Below, piece by piece: positions 63,843-64,000 of a stretch of 64,000 nucleotides of DNA. The notes under the pieces are model-generated. The model did no database searches and was not told where the DNA came from. It was given only the letters and a program-made list of their open reading frames with translations. The first letter of the stretch is position 1; each line of letters opens with the position of its first letter. The stretch is taken from contig NZ_BMNC01000019.1 in assembly GCF_014646255.1 (NCBI RefSeq), positions 1-64,000 on the forward strand. Direction: 5' to 3'. Both the position numbers and the translations under genes were made by a program. The stretch comes from Lentzea pudingi (lineage in GTDB: Bacteria; Actinomycetota; Actinomycetes; Mycobacteriales; Pseudonocardiaceae).

Positions 63843-64000
63843 GTCGGTCCTGTTGTCTGGGCTGCCCGTGGCGACATCGTCTGGTCAGGCAGGGTGTCCG
63901 ATCGAAGGCGGCTGGGGCTACGAGACGTCGGCGGCGTCCTGGCCACGGTCCGGGTCAGCCGCTGGAGTGCGCTTGGGCCAGCGGATGATCTGCCGGACAG

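Larger units (their letters stand above)
38019..64000. mobile_element. Integrative conjugative element (right end outside window)
   Basis: Integrase, excisionase, a DNA-modification operon and a type IV secretion/transfer operon lie contiguously, the usual content of a T4SS-type actinobacterial conjugative element. A relaxase is not visible and may lie to the right. The left boundary is assumed near the integrase; the NYN gene and small genes at 35.8-37.9 kb could also belong to it. No direct repeats marking the ends could be found because the right end is missing. Confidence 0.65.

Overview
The window is high-GC, densely coding DNA from an actinomycete. Actinobacterial markers include a mycothiol-type maleylpyruvate isomerase, GTG and TTG starts, ATGA start/stop overlaps and an actinobacterial type of conjugation machinery. 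A member of the Pseudonocardiales is my best guess; this is inference, since no rRNA or other taxonomic marker is present.

Left part (1-37 kb) is mixed chromosomal or accessory DNA. 705-5540 holds a reverse-strand DoxX / lipoprotein phosphatase / DoxX-protease operon, a secreted beta-propeller protein and a divergent LysR regulator. 5.5-15.1 kb is largely a gene graveyard: pieces of ISL3-, IS481-, IS110- and IS3-type transposases, an ATPase stub, a purine permease with an internal deletion, two broken acetyltransferases and a nearly complete IS701-type element, with one intact methyltransferase among them. 15.3-18.7 kb is a clean gentisate ring-cleavage operon (gentisate dioxygenase, mycothiol-dependent maleylpyruvate isomerase, fumarylpyruvate hydrolase) with a divergent IclR regulator. 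A penicillin-acylase-type hydrolase follows, then another decayed stretch (frameshifted secreted protein, IS5-type element, TetR and epimerase fragments). 25.5-31.1 kb holds LysR, an MFS transporter, an F420/NADP oxidoreductase-like protein, a truncated glutathionyl-hydroquinone-reductase-like gene, and a Tat-exported aldo/keto reductase with a divergent AraC regulator. 31-37 kb carries a sigma-factor-like gene cut off at its 3' end, a protein kinase next to an HNH-like zinc protein, and a NYN-type nuclease.

Right part (38 kb to the end) is an integrative conjugative element whose right end lies outside the window. On the minus strand, integrase and excisionase follow a DNA-modification operon in which successive genes overlap by four bases: methyltransferase-like protein, DNA methyltransferase, cytosine-5 methyltransferase, VUT-type 7-deazaguanine-precursor transporter, and a queuine-transglycosylase/DpdA-like enzyme. 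The last gene is split into two halves (44783-45190 and 39798-40202) by a 4.6-kb Tn554-like transposon carrying two overlapping tyrosine recombinases and a membrane-anchored trypsin-like protease. On the plus strand, transfer genes run from 50.1 to 61.8 kb: sigma-like protein, VirB2-like pilin, VirB6/TrbL-like channel, PrgI, VirB4, VirD4-type coupling protein, replication-relaxation protein, and a transglycosylase/NlpC-P60 wall hydrolase. A strong hairpin and direct repeats lie between the two divergent operons.

The most interesting features are the conjugative element's apparent 7-deazaguanine DNA-modification operon and its interruption by the transposon, a VirB6-like protein whose tail repeats a sliding-clamp-binding-like motif eight times, and a cytosine methyltransferase whose specificity region looks protein-like in two reading frames.
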